Assembly: GCA_964035775.1 (NCBI GenBank) | Contig: OZ038312.1 | Span: forward strand, 39,063,536 to 39,127,535 | Source of the DNA: Osedax frankpressi | Lineage: Eukaryota; Annelida; Polychaeta; Sabellida; Siboglinidae | DNA: 64,000 nt | Reading direction: 5' to 3' | Part shown: one piece after another, positions 1-13,215 of the stretch | Layout: each line of letters opens with the position of its first letter | Position numbering within the stretch: the first letter of the stretch is position 1 | Made by a program: the position numbers and the translations under genes | The notes under the pieces: generated by a model | Databases searched by the model: none | The model's input: the letters and a program-made list of their open reading frames with translations, nothing else | Told to the model about the DNA's origin: nothing

Positions 1-797
1 GAGTAGGTGTAAGTAGTTGTAAGTAGGTGTGAGTAGGTGTGAGTAGGTGTGAGTAGGTGTGAGTAGGTGTGAGTAGGTGTGAGTAGGGTGAGTAGGTGTA
101 AGTAGTTGTAAGTAGGTGTGCGTAGGTGTGAGTAGGTGTGAGTAGGTGTGAGTAGGGTGAGTAGGTGTAAGTAGTTGTAAGTAGGTGTGAGTAGGTGTGA
201 GTAGGTGTGAGTAGGTGTGAGTAGGTGTGAGTAGGGTGAGTAGGTGTAAGTAGTTGTAAGTAGGTGTGAGTAGGTACTAGGAGGTGTGAGTAGGTGTGAG
301 TAGGTGTGAGTAGGTGTGAGTAGGTGTGAGTAGGTGTGAGTAGGTGTGAGTAGGTGTAAGTAGTTGTAAGTAGGTGCGAGTAGGGTGAGTAGGTGTAAGT
401 AGTTGTAAGTAGGTGTGAGTAGGTGTGAGTAGGTGTGAGTAGGTGTAAGTAGTTGTAAGTAGGTGTGAGTAGGTGTGAGTAGGTGTGAGTAGGTGTGAGT
501 AGGTGTGAGTAGGGTGAGTAGGTGTAAGTAGTTGTAAGTAGGTGTGAGTAGGTGTGAGTAGGTGTGAGTAGGTGTGAGTAGGTGTGAGTAGGTGTGAGTA
601 GGTACTAGGAGGTGTGAGTAGGTGTGAGTAGTTGTAAGTAGGTGTGAGTAGGTGTGAGTAGGTGTGAGTAGGTACTAGGAGGTGTGAGTAGGTGTGAGTA
701 GGTGTGAGTAGGTACTAGGAGGTGTGAGTAGGTGTGAGTAGGTGTGAGTAGGTACTAGGAGGTGTGAGTAGGTGTGAGTAGGTGTGAGTAGGTACTA
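1..797. repeat. 10-bp minisatellite in an atos intron
   Basis: Tandem copies of GTGAGTAGGT with regular variants (GTAAGTAGTT, and GTACTAGGAG inserts) run from the window edge to about 797. The variants recur in a similar order, so there is higher-order structure. The array begins about 24 bases beyond the predicted 5' splice site of the minus-strand atos exon, so it lies in an intron. On the sense (minus) strand the unit reads ACCTACTCAC, which is pyrimidine-rich. The left end is cut by the window. Confidence 0.95.
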
Positions 798-821
798 GGA
801 AGTAGTTATCCTAATACTGAC

Positions 822-2091
822 CGCTATCCTCTGTGATCTCCATCCTAGAAGTGAGTTCGTGCAGATGCGAGGAGTCGTCGCTCTTGCCGTCGCTCTTGCC
901 GTCGCTCGCGTTGTTATTGAGTCGCGATCGCTTGGTCGGGTGCAGCGGAGCGCCGTTGCAGTAGAGACGGCGACGGGCTTCGTGGTTTTCCTGTACGACG
1001 AGGCACTTGGGAGAGGAGGAGGAGGAGGAGGAGGCGGGGGATTCGCAGGTCTCGGAGTCGGGCGATTCGCAGCAATCCACGCCCAGCGAGAAAATCGGGT
1101 GCTTCGACGAGTCGTCGGCCTTCGCGTAGGCTGAAATAGGTCGCGAACACGAAGGCGTGTCTAAAGCGGAAGCGGGCGCGGCTAAAGGCGGAGAAGGCGT
1201 GTCTGGATTGGAAGAAGGCGCGGCGGAAAGGCGAAGTTGAACCGAAGCCGCCGATGATTTCGGCGTCGACGCCACGGGAGTCCTCGAAGCGTAGGACAGC
1301 CTCGAATCTTTCAGCAGAGAATTGCCGGCAAAAGACAAAGGAGAGGCCGTCGTTGCAGTTGCAGTTGCAGTTGAGGTCCGGTCGGCGGCGGAACAGACGA
1401 GGCACCGCACGACGGGCATGTCCTCCTTGCGAGCAACGCAGTGAACGCTGATCCGGAAGGACTTCTGCACCGGAGACGGGGTCGGCGTCGCCAGCGTCTC
1501 GGGGAACTCGTGACCGATGCTCTGTTCGGAGAACGTCTTCGTGCAGAACTGGCCGGACGGCGAAATCCTGCAAAGGTCGGAGTCGAAGGTCAGCGGGCTG
1601 CGATTCGCCGAAGCGTTCGTTAGAGAGCGTACCTGAAATCGATTAGACTGGGCATTTGTAAGTGTTTATATTTGCATATCCAGGCACTGAGCTGAGAAAA
1701 GTGTAAAAACGATATAATGGCTTGGTAGAGGGATTTGCGGCAGATGTGTTTCTCGGTTCTGTTTATTTGAATTGCGCGTATTAATTCGCAGCCGTAAATG
1801 ACGTAAATGACGTAAATGGCGTAAATGACGTAAATGGCGTAATTAGGACGCGGGCAGCGGAAAAGAGCCGCCACCATTTCGTATAAACACGCAGGCGGTT
1901 GGCAAACATAGCTAGACAACGAAACAGTGATTCGGCGGCGAAGACCTCTTGGGGGAGACGCAAATCGACCAGCTCTCGATGAGGATGTATTGGTCTTGGT
2001 GTCCGCAAATCGGCCGCAGTAACACCTCGATGTTCACCACCACTTTGTTGTCGAACAGCTTGCGTAGGTGTCTAAGGTCCGTGTCGTGGTG
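822..2091 (-). CDS. atos: atossa (Atos/FAM214) homologue, three internal exons, partial
   Basis: Three minus-strand exons join in frame: 2091-1946, 1758-1633 and 1567-822. The first carries VVVNIEVLLRP and YILIESWSICVSPK, matching the conserved N-terminal part of Atos/FAM214 proteins (VEMMLL...LLLERWILEP in vertebrates, from memory). The second carries ISFLHFSQLSAW, nearly the vertebrate SFVFFSQLSAW. The third starts RISPSGQF, holds SIGHEFPETL and VQKSFRISVHC, then becomes Ser/Ala/Pro-rich. Splice phases agree (2/1, then 2/1). Donors are AG|GTCTTC and CAG|GTACGC; the second intron is only 65 bp. The third exon ends at a GTCAGT donor, phase 1, so the C-terminal conserved Atos domains must lie left of the window. 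The protein family is nuclear and linked to transcriptional control of macrophage metabolism in flies. No ATG is seen in these exons; the start lies upstream (a candidate exon is at 2495-2637). The coding exons are far richer in GC than the surrounding DNA. Confidence 0.8.
1793..1844. repeat. 9-bp repeat of CRE-like TGACGTAA inside an atos intron
   Basis: Five to six copies of CGTAAATGA / CGTAAATGG lie in the 187-bp atos intron (1759-1945). Where the unit ends in GA it creates TGACGTAA, which resembles a CREB/ATF half-site. It may be chance repeat growth; function is not shown. Confidence 0.7.
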
Positions 2092-2494
2092 CTGGCGAAG
2101 GGGTCGAAGGGTAAAGCGTTTACATCTGGCGACCGCGGGAAACGCTCGAATATTCGCACGTTTTATTACACTTATACGTATCGTCGCGGACTATACGATA
2201 ACAATGGATGCGGAGTGACGGATGATTATTGATGGAAATATTGTTTCAAAAATCTGAATATGTTTCTGAGAAATTTTAATAGTATTTATAAATATTGTAA
2301 CTCATAAATCTCAATATATATTTTCTGATTTCTATAGAAAACTGAACGTAACTTAATATTTATAAATAATATTAAACGACATTGTATTTATTGTATATAA
2401 CAGTATATATTCGGCTTTACTACTACATAATCACATATTTTGCTTTAGTCGATGTAAAAACCTCATCTGAAAGCAATAATTTTGGCGATTTTAC

Positions 2495-2637
2495 CATGTG
2501 TCCATTATTTGAGATTGATAATATTTTCGATATAAATTCTAGTTTTTTCCGTTTGTTCGGTACAGGGCGTTTAGTCAAAATTAACTGACAAAGATCACAG
2601 AAGTATTGTTTATCATCCAGACTTCCATTTGTATGCA
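2495..2637 (-). CDS. possible upstream atos exon
   Basis: A minus-strand open segment with acceptor TATATAG and donor CATG|GTAAAA. It ends in phase 0, matching the phase-0 start of the atos exon at 2091. It encodes residues such as YFCDLCQLILTKRP, which could correspond to the N-terminal motif LALLITEGRTP of vertebrate Atos proteins. The match is weak, and the reading frame has no nearby ATG. It could equally be a chance open frame in AT-rich DNA. Confidence 0.3.
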
Positions 2638-2940
2638 CTATATAATGTATGAGATATAGCGGAAAATAAATGTAAACGTAATCAATATATAGTAATATAT
2701 ATAAGTGTGTATGCGTATTAGTGAGTATATTGTTGCGTGTATGTATATGTGTACGTATGTGTGTGTAGATATGTATGTGTGCATATCAATACTATATCTA
2801 TATATAGTCAATATATATCTACAGCATTTATTTGCAGTATCTAGTATTTAGTTATGTATTATATAATGGCCACGAATGGCCACACACATAAACATAAGGT
2901 CACACATTATACATGAGGTCACGAAAACATATACAAACAC

Positions 2941-2975
<35 letters not shown>

Positions 2976-4746
2976 GTGTGTGTGTGTATATATGTGCATG
3001 CAAATAATATTTCTGTATGCTACAATTGATTGGTGAATTGTATTGAAGGCATTATTTCTAAAGAAATCTATATCATAGACTTATTAAGGACATATGATTG
3101 TATTGAATATAAATATATATTCAACTATCATTACTGTTATTGGTTACATATATTATTGGTTTACATTTTACATTAACTATATTAGGGCATTATGATTTCT
3201 ATTTTTAGCAATCCATAGAAAAAGTGGTATAAATAATACATTATTTTATATGAAACATATGTTATTACTGAAAAAATGTTATTATTTGGATAGTTGTGAA
3301 ATATTAATGTATGCAATTTGGTTCAGTGGAATGTAAATATGAATAATATTGAACTTAACAAATGTTATAATACTTAATTCAACACACCTAATATTTACAT
3401 GTATTTTTATTACATTCCTTTTCAAAATATTTCAAATTTCTATTTACTTTGAGAGTTAATTGTTATCAAATGTATTGATTTTAAATGTTTATATGCTTAT
3501 TATATATCTATTTTATTCATATATAATTGTAAAATGAATTCATTAAGCCAATGGTATATCGATATTAATGGCCGTAGAATAACATAGAAATTGATAAAAT
3601 ATATGATACAATAATTTACATTAATCTATTTTTAAATTATAAGAAATTCATTTACCTATTTAAAGCATTTTTAATTAAGGATGTATAGGATTTAATAACA
3701 ATGTAAAAATACCAAAAAACACGAAAAAAACTGGATGTCAGAGTGATATGACTCAATTTTATAAAAGATAATTTTTTATATCTATTTTTTTACACTACAG
3801 TATCCGTAAACCAATTCATTCAATTTCAGCTTGATCCAATATATAAAATAATTAGACTATTTAGGATTAATAACTCCATTTTTTTTTTGCTATTGCAACA
3901 TCCATATTAAAATTACTACAATAAATACACAACAAAGAATTAAGTAGTATTCATAATTACAGAATGCCTTAAATAATATTATTAATAATAAAATTATTTA
4001 TTTTATATATATTTTATTAATAATCTTTTAAAAAATTGTTTTTTATTATAATAAAATTTATAATACCAGGTTTCTTGAGTAATTTATTGCAAAATAAAAT
4101 ATATATAATATATGAGAAAATATTTCATCAATATCAAAACTATATTATATATAATAAAGAAAAAGTTACCTAGAAGAAAGATACATCATTAACAATTATC
4201 ATCTGTTATAAATTTGCGCTATTAATTGGAATATATCGCAGAAATTAATTAAGAATTTCAATTTAGCTATACTATAAAAATATGTCGATGTTTTAATCAT
4301 TTTATGTATATGAAATCATCTCGAGTTAATTAGCGATACATTTTAATGAATTTTCATGATAATATTGAATAGCTGCAACATGTTTTCAATGTGAACAGTT
4401 AGTGTTGTTATTTATAATATATAAAAACTACTTTTATAAATACATTATAAATACATAATTAAACAAGCACAGAGTACTTGTGGTACTAAACTGAGATATC
4501 AACTAAACAAAAAATGTGGGCAGAAGACTTGCAGAGTGAAATGGATATCGGTGTTTTGCTAAATAGAAATTTTAATTGCACCTACTACAAACTTAAAAAC
4601 ATAAATACAACTTATATAAATATAAATACAACTTTTTCGCAGGTCTAATGATATAACTATATAATTTAATATATCAAACACATTTCCTATAGCTATTCAA
4701 TAAGTTTGACCATAAAACCAATTGAATTCAATAGAAATAATATCAG

Positions 4747-4961
4747 TGTTAATTGAGAATATACAAACAGTTAATGGATGGTATATTGGATTTGCATAGA
4801 TTCATTCTCACGATGCAAAACACAGTAATTAAGACACCTGGTGCAGGAATCAATTTAAATCATTTAGACTATATTATAAAATATATTAGTTTAGTTGAAA
4901 TATATGATAAGTATAAATACATATTTTTTATTATTAAGAAATTTGAAAGTATATTGATCTA
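4747..4961 (+). CDS. candidate exon, unknown protein
   Basis: An open segment that reads YKQLMDGILDLHRF, then TMQNTVIKTPGAGINLNHLD, then YIIKYISLVEIYDK. Its composition is less AT-driven than chance frames nearby (Gly, Pro, Gln and His present). The only in-frame start before it is TTG, so it would need to be an internal exon, with AATTGAG as a weak acceptor. No family is recognised. It may be a chance frame. Confidence 0.2.
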
Positions 4962-5135
4962 ACAGACAAAGAATCGTTTTGTTCGGGAAATTTAGTGCAT
5001 TTATCCCTTTATAATAATACATGGAATCTGAAATTATGAGTTATATAATTATATTCAATGTTAAATATATAGTATATATAATTATATATAGTATATATAT
5101 AGTATATATATATATATAATATATAGTATATATAG

Positions 5136-5169
<34 letters not shown>

Positions 5170-6300
5170 TTGATACAATATTGTTTTATAAATATACACA
5201 TATATTATGTTAATTTATAAATTAGTAATTTAAAATTACATTATTACAATAATTGTAAATTAAATATACATTAATTATTAAATTTAAAATAGTTAATGAC
5301 TAATTTAGTAGTGCATGTTTTAATTATATATTATTATACTAAGTATATATTATACTTAAAAAATATATAATCTATATCTGATAACATTGTACATTTTATA
5401 TAATATATATCTGAAAATATTGTACATTTTATAATAAAGATTTTATCTTTCATCTAATAAAGTCAAATTAAATCATATTTGGTAAAAAAAAAAAGTAAAA
5501 CAATTTAGACATAGAAATATATTAAAATTAAATCAAATAAAATTATAATATAGCACACACATTGTAAAGCATGTCAGGATTATAATTATATTCTAAATAT
5601 ATTAAGATTATAGAATATTTATTGTATAATATTATAAACTTTACGATAAAGTATTTATTTACATTCATGAACCAATGACTAAAATCTGAATTCGACACGT
5701 ATGTCAATGCTTTGTATATACTGTATCTCCTTAAATTTCAATATAAATATAAAATATATGAATTATAATATACCTTTATATTAAGAATTCAACTTTTCAA
5801 TATGAAACAACCATTAAACCATATATTTTGATGATGAAATAGTATTATTTACTTGATTGAAAAATAATACTAGAGTGACAGATATGTCAGCTGATTTGAA
5901 TGCGCAATTCAGATTGGTTCAAATCATCTATAGTAACTAAGTTTGTTTGTCAATAAAACAACGTGTATTTTATTATGAGTATTTTCTATATTATACAATA
6001 ATTCATTTATTAGAATATATATTATAAATATTTTACTAATATTTACACTTAACTTATTTAGAAATTATTTATAAACAAATAATTGAATAAATAAAATAAA
6101 ACTGTTTACATACAATTAATATACCCAAAAGAACTTTTAAAATAAATTATATATTTAAATTCTGGGATATCAATTAATATAAAAATAGAGGTCGCTGTAA
6201 ATTGTCAATTTAAAATAAAATGATTGGACATATAATTTTGATTTAATATTTTAAATGTATGTAAAATTCAAATGTAAATAATATTATTTTAATTTTGTAT

Positions 6301-6500
6301 NNNNNNNNNNNNNNNNNNNNNNNNNNNNNNNNNNNNNNNNNNNNNNNNNNNNNNNNNNNNNNNNNNNNNNNNNNNNNNNNNNNNNNNNNNNNNNNNNNNN
6401 NNNNNNNNNNNNNNNNNNNNNNNNNNNNNNNNNNNNNNNNNNNNNNNNNNNNNNNNNNNNNNNNNNNNNNNNNNNNNNNNNNNNNNNNNNNNNNNNNNNN
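6301..6500. other. assembly gap (200 N)
   Basis: Exactly 200 undetermined bases, followed directly by a TA microsatellite. The round length suggests a scaffold gap of nominal size. Reading frames that cross it have no meaning. Confidence 0.99.
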
Positions 6501-6544
<44 letters not shown>

Positions 6545-6793
6545 TATATAAATATATATACATATATACATGTATATATATGTATATATTATAATCGAAT
6601 ACATAATATAATCATTGTATAACATAATGGTTATTTTATACATGACTATTATGACAATCTAATATAATATTAAATTAATAAATTATTAAATAAATTGATC
6701 ATACTAATAATATATATAAAACTATACATTTAATGATAATTATTATTAATTAAATTAAATATAAAATATTTCTATATAATATTATATATATTG

Positions 6794-6846
<53 letters not shown>

Positions 6847-7649
6847 CATATATGTTTAGTTTTATTACAATTATTAGAATTAACATACAATTTTAAATTA
6901 TTATAAATAATAATATTATGGAGTTTATAATTAATTATATGTATTATAATAAAGGTTATATGATAATTTTGAATATGAAATAACTTAAGTTATTAAATAA
7001 GTTGTACAATTGTTTAACTTATTCATAAAGATATATGAAATATAAACTAATGTAAAAACCCCACTGTTTATATTCAACCTGCATTTGCCTGAATCGAAGT
7101 ATCTTATATCCAAAGTGCTCCGTGTATATTAATCAATGGACACAATCTCTAAAGTGATATAAAGTAATATTGATTACTCAATTTGTTCTATAACCCCCGA
7201 AAACTTAAAAATGATCAAAGATTAACTATGGTGAAAATAATGAATGTGAATTGTTCAAAATATAGTTATATAATATATATATATATGTTATACCAAACTA
7301 TTTTCAATAATCATACTTAACTAACATGTCCAGTGTCCAGTGGTCATTACCCACTTAGTATTACTTATCAACAATGATGCTATAAATAGCAAAAGAGTGT
7401 CATTATCAACTAATATTGACTTAATAATATCTTATTTTTATATAATATATATAGTTTATATAATATGATATCTTTATTTTGTAATTCAAATAATTATATA
7501 TATATATATAAGATTACATAATAGTCACATCATTTAGTTTCCTGAGTAGTACTCGTTAAGACCTACATGTAATTAAAACTACAAATCTTTCCAATACTAT
7601 TTTTAAATAGGATAAGTAATGTTTAATAGCAGTTTTTCACACTCCATAC

Positions 7650-10600
7650 GGCAAGTGTTGGGCAATGCAATGTCTATTCAATGTGTTGGGCAATGTAACA
7701 CTATCCAATGTGTTGGGCAATGTAATGTCTATTCAATGTGTTGGGCAATGCAATGTCTATTCAATGTGTTGGGCAATGCAACACTAGCCAATGTGTTGGG
7801 CAATGCAATGTCTATTTAATGTGTTGGGCAATGCAATGTCTATTCAATGTGTTGGGCAATGTAATGTCTATTCAATGTGTTAGGCAATGCAATGTCTATT
7901 CAATGTGTTGGGCAATGCAACACTAGCCAATGTGTTGGGCAATGCAATGTCTATTCAATGTGTTGGGCAATGCAATGTCTATTCAATGTGTTGGGCAATG
8001 TAATGTCTATTCAATGTGTTGGGCTATGCAACACTAGCCAATGTGTTGGGCAATACAATGTCTATTTAATGTGTTGGGCAATGCAATGTCTATTCAATGT
8101 GTTGGGCAATGTAATGTCTATTCAATGTGTTGGGCTATGCAACACTAGCCAATGTGTTGGGCAATGCAATGTCTATTCAATGTGTTGGGCAATGCAACAC
8201 TAGCCAATGTGTTGGGCAATGCAATGTCTATTCAATGTGTTGGGCAATGCAATGTCTATTCAATGTGTTGGGCAATGCAATGTCTATTCAATATGTTGGG
8301 CAATGCAATGTCTATTTAATGTGTTGGGCAATGTAACACTATCCAATGTGTTGGGCAATGTAATGTCTATTCAATGTGTTGGGCAATGCAATGTCTATTC
8401 AATGTGTTGGGCAATGCAATGTATATTCAATGTGTTGGGCAAAGCAATGTCTATTCAATGTGTTGGGCAATACAACACTAGCCAATGTGTTGGGCAATGC
8501 AATGTCTATTTAATGTGTTGGGCAATGCAATGTCTATTCAATGTGTTGGGCAATGTAATGTCTATTCAATGTGTTGGGCTATGCAACACTAGCCAATGTG
8601 TTGGGCAATGCAATGTCTATTCAATGTGTTGGGCAATGCAACACTAGCCAATGTGTTGGGCAATGCAATGTCTATTCAATGTGTTGGGCAATGCAATGTC
8701 TATTCAATATGTTGGGCAATGCAATGTCTATTTAATGTATTGGGCAATGTAACACTATCCAATGTGTTGGGCAATGTAATGTCTATTCAATGTGTTGGGC
8801 AATGCAATGTCTATTCAATGTGTTGGGCAATGCAATGTCTATTCAATGTGTTAGGCAAAGCAATGTCTATTCAATGTGTTGGGCAATACAACACTAGCCA
8901 ATGTGTTGGGCAATGCAATGTCTATTTAATGTGTTGGGCAATGCAATGTCTATTCAATGTGTTGGGCAATGTAATGTCTATTCAATGTGTTGGGCTATGC
9001 AACACTAGCCAATGTGTTGGGCAATGCAATGTCTATTCAATGTGTTGGGCAATGCAACACTAGCCAATGTGTTGGGCAATGCAATGTCTATTCAATGTGT
9101 TGGGCAATGCAATGTCTATTCAATATGTTGGGCAATGCAATGTCTATTTAATGTGTTGGGCAATGTAACACTATCCAATGTGTTGGGCAATGTAATGTCT
9201 ATTCAATGTGTTGGGCAATGCAATGTCTATTCAATATGTTGGGCAATGCAATGTCTATTTAATGTGTTAGGCAATGTAATGTCTATTCAATGTGTTGGGC
9301 AATGCAATGTCTATTCAATGTGTTGGGCAATGTAACACTATCCAATGTGTTGGGCAATGTAATGTCTATTCAATGTGTTGGGCAATGCAATGTCTATTCA
9401 ATATGTTGGGCAATGCAATGTCTATTTAATGTGTTAGGCAATGTAATGTCTATTCAATGTGTTGGGCAATGCAACACTAGCCAATGTGTTGGGCAATGCA
9501 ATGTCTATTCAATGTGTTGGGCAATGCAACACTAGCCAATGTGTTGGGCAATGCAATGTCTATTCAATGTATTGGGCAATGTAACACTAGCCAATGTGTT
9601 GGGCAATGCAATGTCTATTCAATGTGTTGGGCAATGCAACACTAGCCAATGTGTTGGGCAATGCAATGTATATTCAATGTGTTGGGCAATGCAATGTCTA
9701 TTCAATGTGTTGGGCAATGCAATGTCTATTCAATGTGTTGGGCAATGCAATGTCTAGCCAATGTGTTGGGCAATGCAATGTCTATTCAATGTGTTGGGCA
9801 ATGCAATGTCTATTCAATATGTTGGGCAATGCAATGTCTATTTAATGTGTTAGGCAATGTAATGTCTATTCAATGTGTTGGGCAATGCAATGTCTATTCA
9901 ATGTGTTGGGCAATGCAATGTCTATTCAATATGTTGGGCAATGCAATGTCTATTTAATGTGTTAGGCAATGCAATGTCTATTTAATGTGTTGGGCAATGC
10001 AATGTCTATTCAATGTGTTAGGCAATGTAATGTATATTCAATGTGTTGGGCAATGCAATGTCTATTCAATGTGTTGGGCAATGTAATGTCTATTCAATGT
10101 GTTGGGCAATGCAATGTCTATTCAATATGTTGGGCAATGCAATGTCTATTTAATGTGTTAGGCAATGTAATGTCTATTCAATGTGTTGGGCAATGCAACA
10201 CTAGCCAATGTGTTGGGCAATGCAATGTCTATTCAATGTGTTGGGCAATGCAATGTCTATTCAATGTGTTGGGCAATGCAATGTCTATTCAATGTGTTGG
10301 GCAATGCAATGTCTATTCAATGTGTTGGGCAATGCAACACTAACCAATGTGTTGGGCAATGCAACACTAGCCAATGTGTTGGGCAATGCAATGTCTATTC
10401 AATGTGTTGGGCAATGCAATGTCTATTCAATGTGTTGGGCAATGCAATGTCTATTCAATGTGTTGGGCAATGCAATGTCTATTCAATGTGTTGGGCAATG
10501 CAACACTAACCAATGTGTTGGGCAATACAATGTCTATTCAATGTGTTGGGCAATGCAATGTCTATACAATGTATTGGGCAATGTAACACTAGCCAATGTG

Positions 10601-12313
10601 TTGGGCAATGCAATGTCTATTCAATGTGTTGGGCAATGCAACACTAGCCAATGTGTTGGGCAATGCAATGTATATTCAATGTGTTGGGCAATGCAATGTC
10701 TATTCAATGTGTTGGGCAATGCAATGTCTATTCAATGTGTTGGGCAATGCAATGTCTATTCAATGTGTTGGGCAATGCAACACTAGCCAATGTGTTGGGC
10801 AATGCAATGTCTATTCAATGTGTTGGGCAATGCAATGTCTATTCAATGTGTTGGGCAATGTAATGTCTATTCAATGTGTTGGGCAATGCAACACTAGCCA
10901 ATGTGTTGGGCAATGCAATGTCTATTCAATGTGTTGGGCAATGCAACACTAGCCAATGTGTTGGGCAATGCAATGTCTATTCAATGTATTGGGCAATGTA
11001 ACACTAGCCAATGTGTTGGGCAAAGCAATGTCTATTCAATGTGTTGGGCAATGCAATGTCTATTCAATGTGTTGGGCAATGCAACACTAGCCAATGTGTT
11101 GGGCAATGCAATGTCTATTCAATGTGTTGGGCAATGCAATGTCTATTCAATGTGTTGGGCAATGCAACACTAGCCAATGTGTTGGGCAATGCAATGTCTA
11201 TTCAATGTGTTGGGCAATGCAATGTCTATTCAATGTGTTGGGCAATGCAATGTCTATTCAATGTGTTGGGCAATGCAATGTCTAGCCAATGTGTTGGGCA
11301 ATGCAATGTCTATTCAATGTGTTGGGCAATGCAATGTCTATTCAATGTATTGGGCAATGTAACACTAGCCAATGTGTTGGGCAATGCAATGTCTATTCAA
11401 TGTGTTGGGCAATGCAACACTAGCCAATGTGTTGGGCAATGCAATGTCTATTCAATGTGTTGGGCAATGCAACACTAGCCAATGTGTTGGGCAATGCAAT
11501 GTCTATTCAATGTGTTGGGCAATGCAACACTAGCCAATGTGTTGGGCAATGCAATGTATATTCAATGTGTTGGGCAATGCAATGTCTAGCCAATGTGTTG
11601 GGCAATGCAATGTCTATTCAATGTGTTGGACAATGCAATGTCTATTCAATGTATTGGGCAATGCAATGTCTATTCAATGTGTTGGGCAATGCAACACTAG
11701 CCAATGTGTTGGGCAATGCAACACTAGCCAATGTGTTGGGCAATGCAACACTAGCCAATGTGTTGGGCAATGCAATGTCTATTCAATGTGTTGGGCAATG
11801 CAATGTCTATTCAATGTGTTGGGCAATGCAATGTCTATTCAATGTGTTGGGCTATGCAACACTAGCCAATGTGTTGGGCAATGCAATGTCTATTCAATGT
11901 GTTGGGCAATGCAATGTCTATTCAATGTGTTGGGCAATGCAATGTCTAGCCAATGTGTTGGGCAATGCAATGTCTATTCAATGTGTTGGACAATGCAACA
12001 CTAGCCAATGTGTTGGGCAATGCAATGTCTATTCAATGTGTTGGGCAATGCAATGTCTATTCAATGTGTTGGGCAATGTAACACTAGCCAATGTGTTGGG
12101 CAATGCAATGTCTATTCAATGTGTTGGGCAATGCAATGTCTATTCAATGTGTTGGGCAATGCAATGTCTATTCAATGTGTTGGGCAATGTAATGTCTATT
12201 CAATGTGTTGGGCTATGCAACACTAGCCAATGTGTTGGGCAATGTAATGTCTATTCAATGTGTTGGGCAATGCAATGTCTATTCAATGTGTTGGGCAATG
12301 CAATGTCTATTCA
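7650..12313. repeat. 4.7-kb two-unit minisatellite (28 bp and 27 bp)
   Basis: Every unit shares the core CAATGTGTTGGGCAATG. Unit A (28 bp) continues with CAATGTCTATT; unit B (27 bp) continues with CAACACTAGC. Minor A variants carry TAATGTC, TTTAATG, GTATATT or CAATATG. A and B units are interspersed in no simple alternation, and blocks recur as higher-order repeats: the CAATATG variant near 8290, 8706 and 9123 is spaced by about 417 bp. Unit A shifts the reading frame by one base per copy, unit B keeps it. The right end passes into unique sequence at about 12313. Confidence 0.97.
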
Positions 12314-12463
12314 ACAATTGCTTTTACTTTCATCTTCAGTGAAATAAACGGTTGCACGAAGGTATCGGATAATTGATCATCGTAATATATGTTATATAGT
12401 TATTGGCATTTCTGCAACTTAAAAAAATAATTGAATTACATGCGACATGACATTTAGTCTTAC

Positions 12464-12540
12464 CAGGTTACGCCTGTATCTTGGATCCTAATTAAATTCA
12501 CAGTCCTGCTAACCAAATGAATGTCTTTCCATCGAGGCAT
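12464..12540 (-). CDS. candidate first exon, unknown gene
   Basis: An ATG with A at -3 opens a 25-codon frame starting MPRWKDIHLV and ending IQDTGVT, followed by a strong donor TG|GTAAGA in phase 2. The downstream (lower-coordinate) side is the 28/27-bp array, which would then be its intron. No second exon was found, and the protein is not recognised. Confidence 0.25.
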
Positions 12541-13215
12541 AGTGAAAAGAATTACAATACACTTAATAATTACATAATTATGGATCAATTATTTATAATT
12601 ATGTAACATTTATCAAAAACCCATTTCAATGCAACATTTCCGACTATAGCTGGAAATGTTGAGATGTCGATAGTACCAATTTGAATCTCTATGTGATCTC
12701 TATGTGTGTAGAATTATAACACATTCTATTGGATACTAATTTTACCCAGTGATTCTATTTTTTACAATTTAATTTAAATAAATATCGTATACAGTTGTAA
12801 TTTCTGAAGTTCATTTTGTATGTTTTGTTCATCCACATATCTTTGTATCGTATAATTTATAAATCTATTAATAATGTTTTTTTATATCGTATAATGCATT
12901 GTCATCACATATTTATCCAATGAATGAGTTCTTATAATGAAATGTTCGTGTATCCATGGAAACACAAATACAAATAATTTGAATCTTAGATGTATTTCTA
13001 CGCAGGGAACTATACTAGAGAACTCTACCAGGGAACCATACTAATGAACTAATAGAACTCTATCAGGGAACTAGGGACTTATATCAAGGAACTATAGCAT
13101 GGAATTATAATAGAGAACTCTTCCAGGGATGGCTACCTTGATAACAATTTAAATATTTGAATATGAACACAGACCTAGCAAATTAGAATATAAATTACAG
13201 TGTTCAGGTAAACCA
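12541..13215. other. unique AT-rich sequence with a short degenerate repeat
   Basis: No gene seen. Between about 13004 and 13130 the motif AGGGAACTATACTA recurs in degenerate form (GAACTCTACCAGGGAAC and similar), a decayed or nascent minisatellite. Confidence 0.6.

Larger units (their letters stand above)
2640..7649. other. AT-rich stretch without a secure gene
   Basis: About 5 kb of strongly AT-rich DNA. It holds TA/TG microsatellites near 2941-2995, 5082-5165, 6501-6590 and 6798-6842, and a 200-base assembly gap. A short ATG-initiated frame at 4514-4648 (starts MWAEDLQSEMD) and a longer open segment at 4747-4961 look somewhat protein-like, but neither has a recognised family. I see no RNA gene. 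Confidence 0.7.

Noticed and set aside
1-797. Telomere-like or subtelomeric repeat
   Set aside because: The unit GTGAGTAGGT lacks TTAGG, and the array sits in an intron. The CCCTAA inside the 21.4-kb array is likewise part of a 13/14-bp unit, not a telomere repeat.
914-1573. 219-codon minus-strand frame overlapping the atos exon
   Set aside because: Arg-rich shadow of the atos frame; the atos frame matches family motifs and the splice phases.
7619-12347. Many Cys/Met/Val-rich frames up to 306 codons
   Set aside because: Translation of the 28/27-bp array in shifting frames; no non-repeat sequence of any length.
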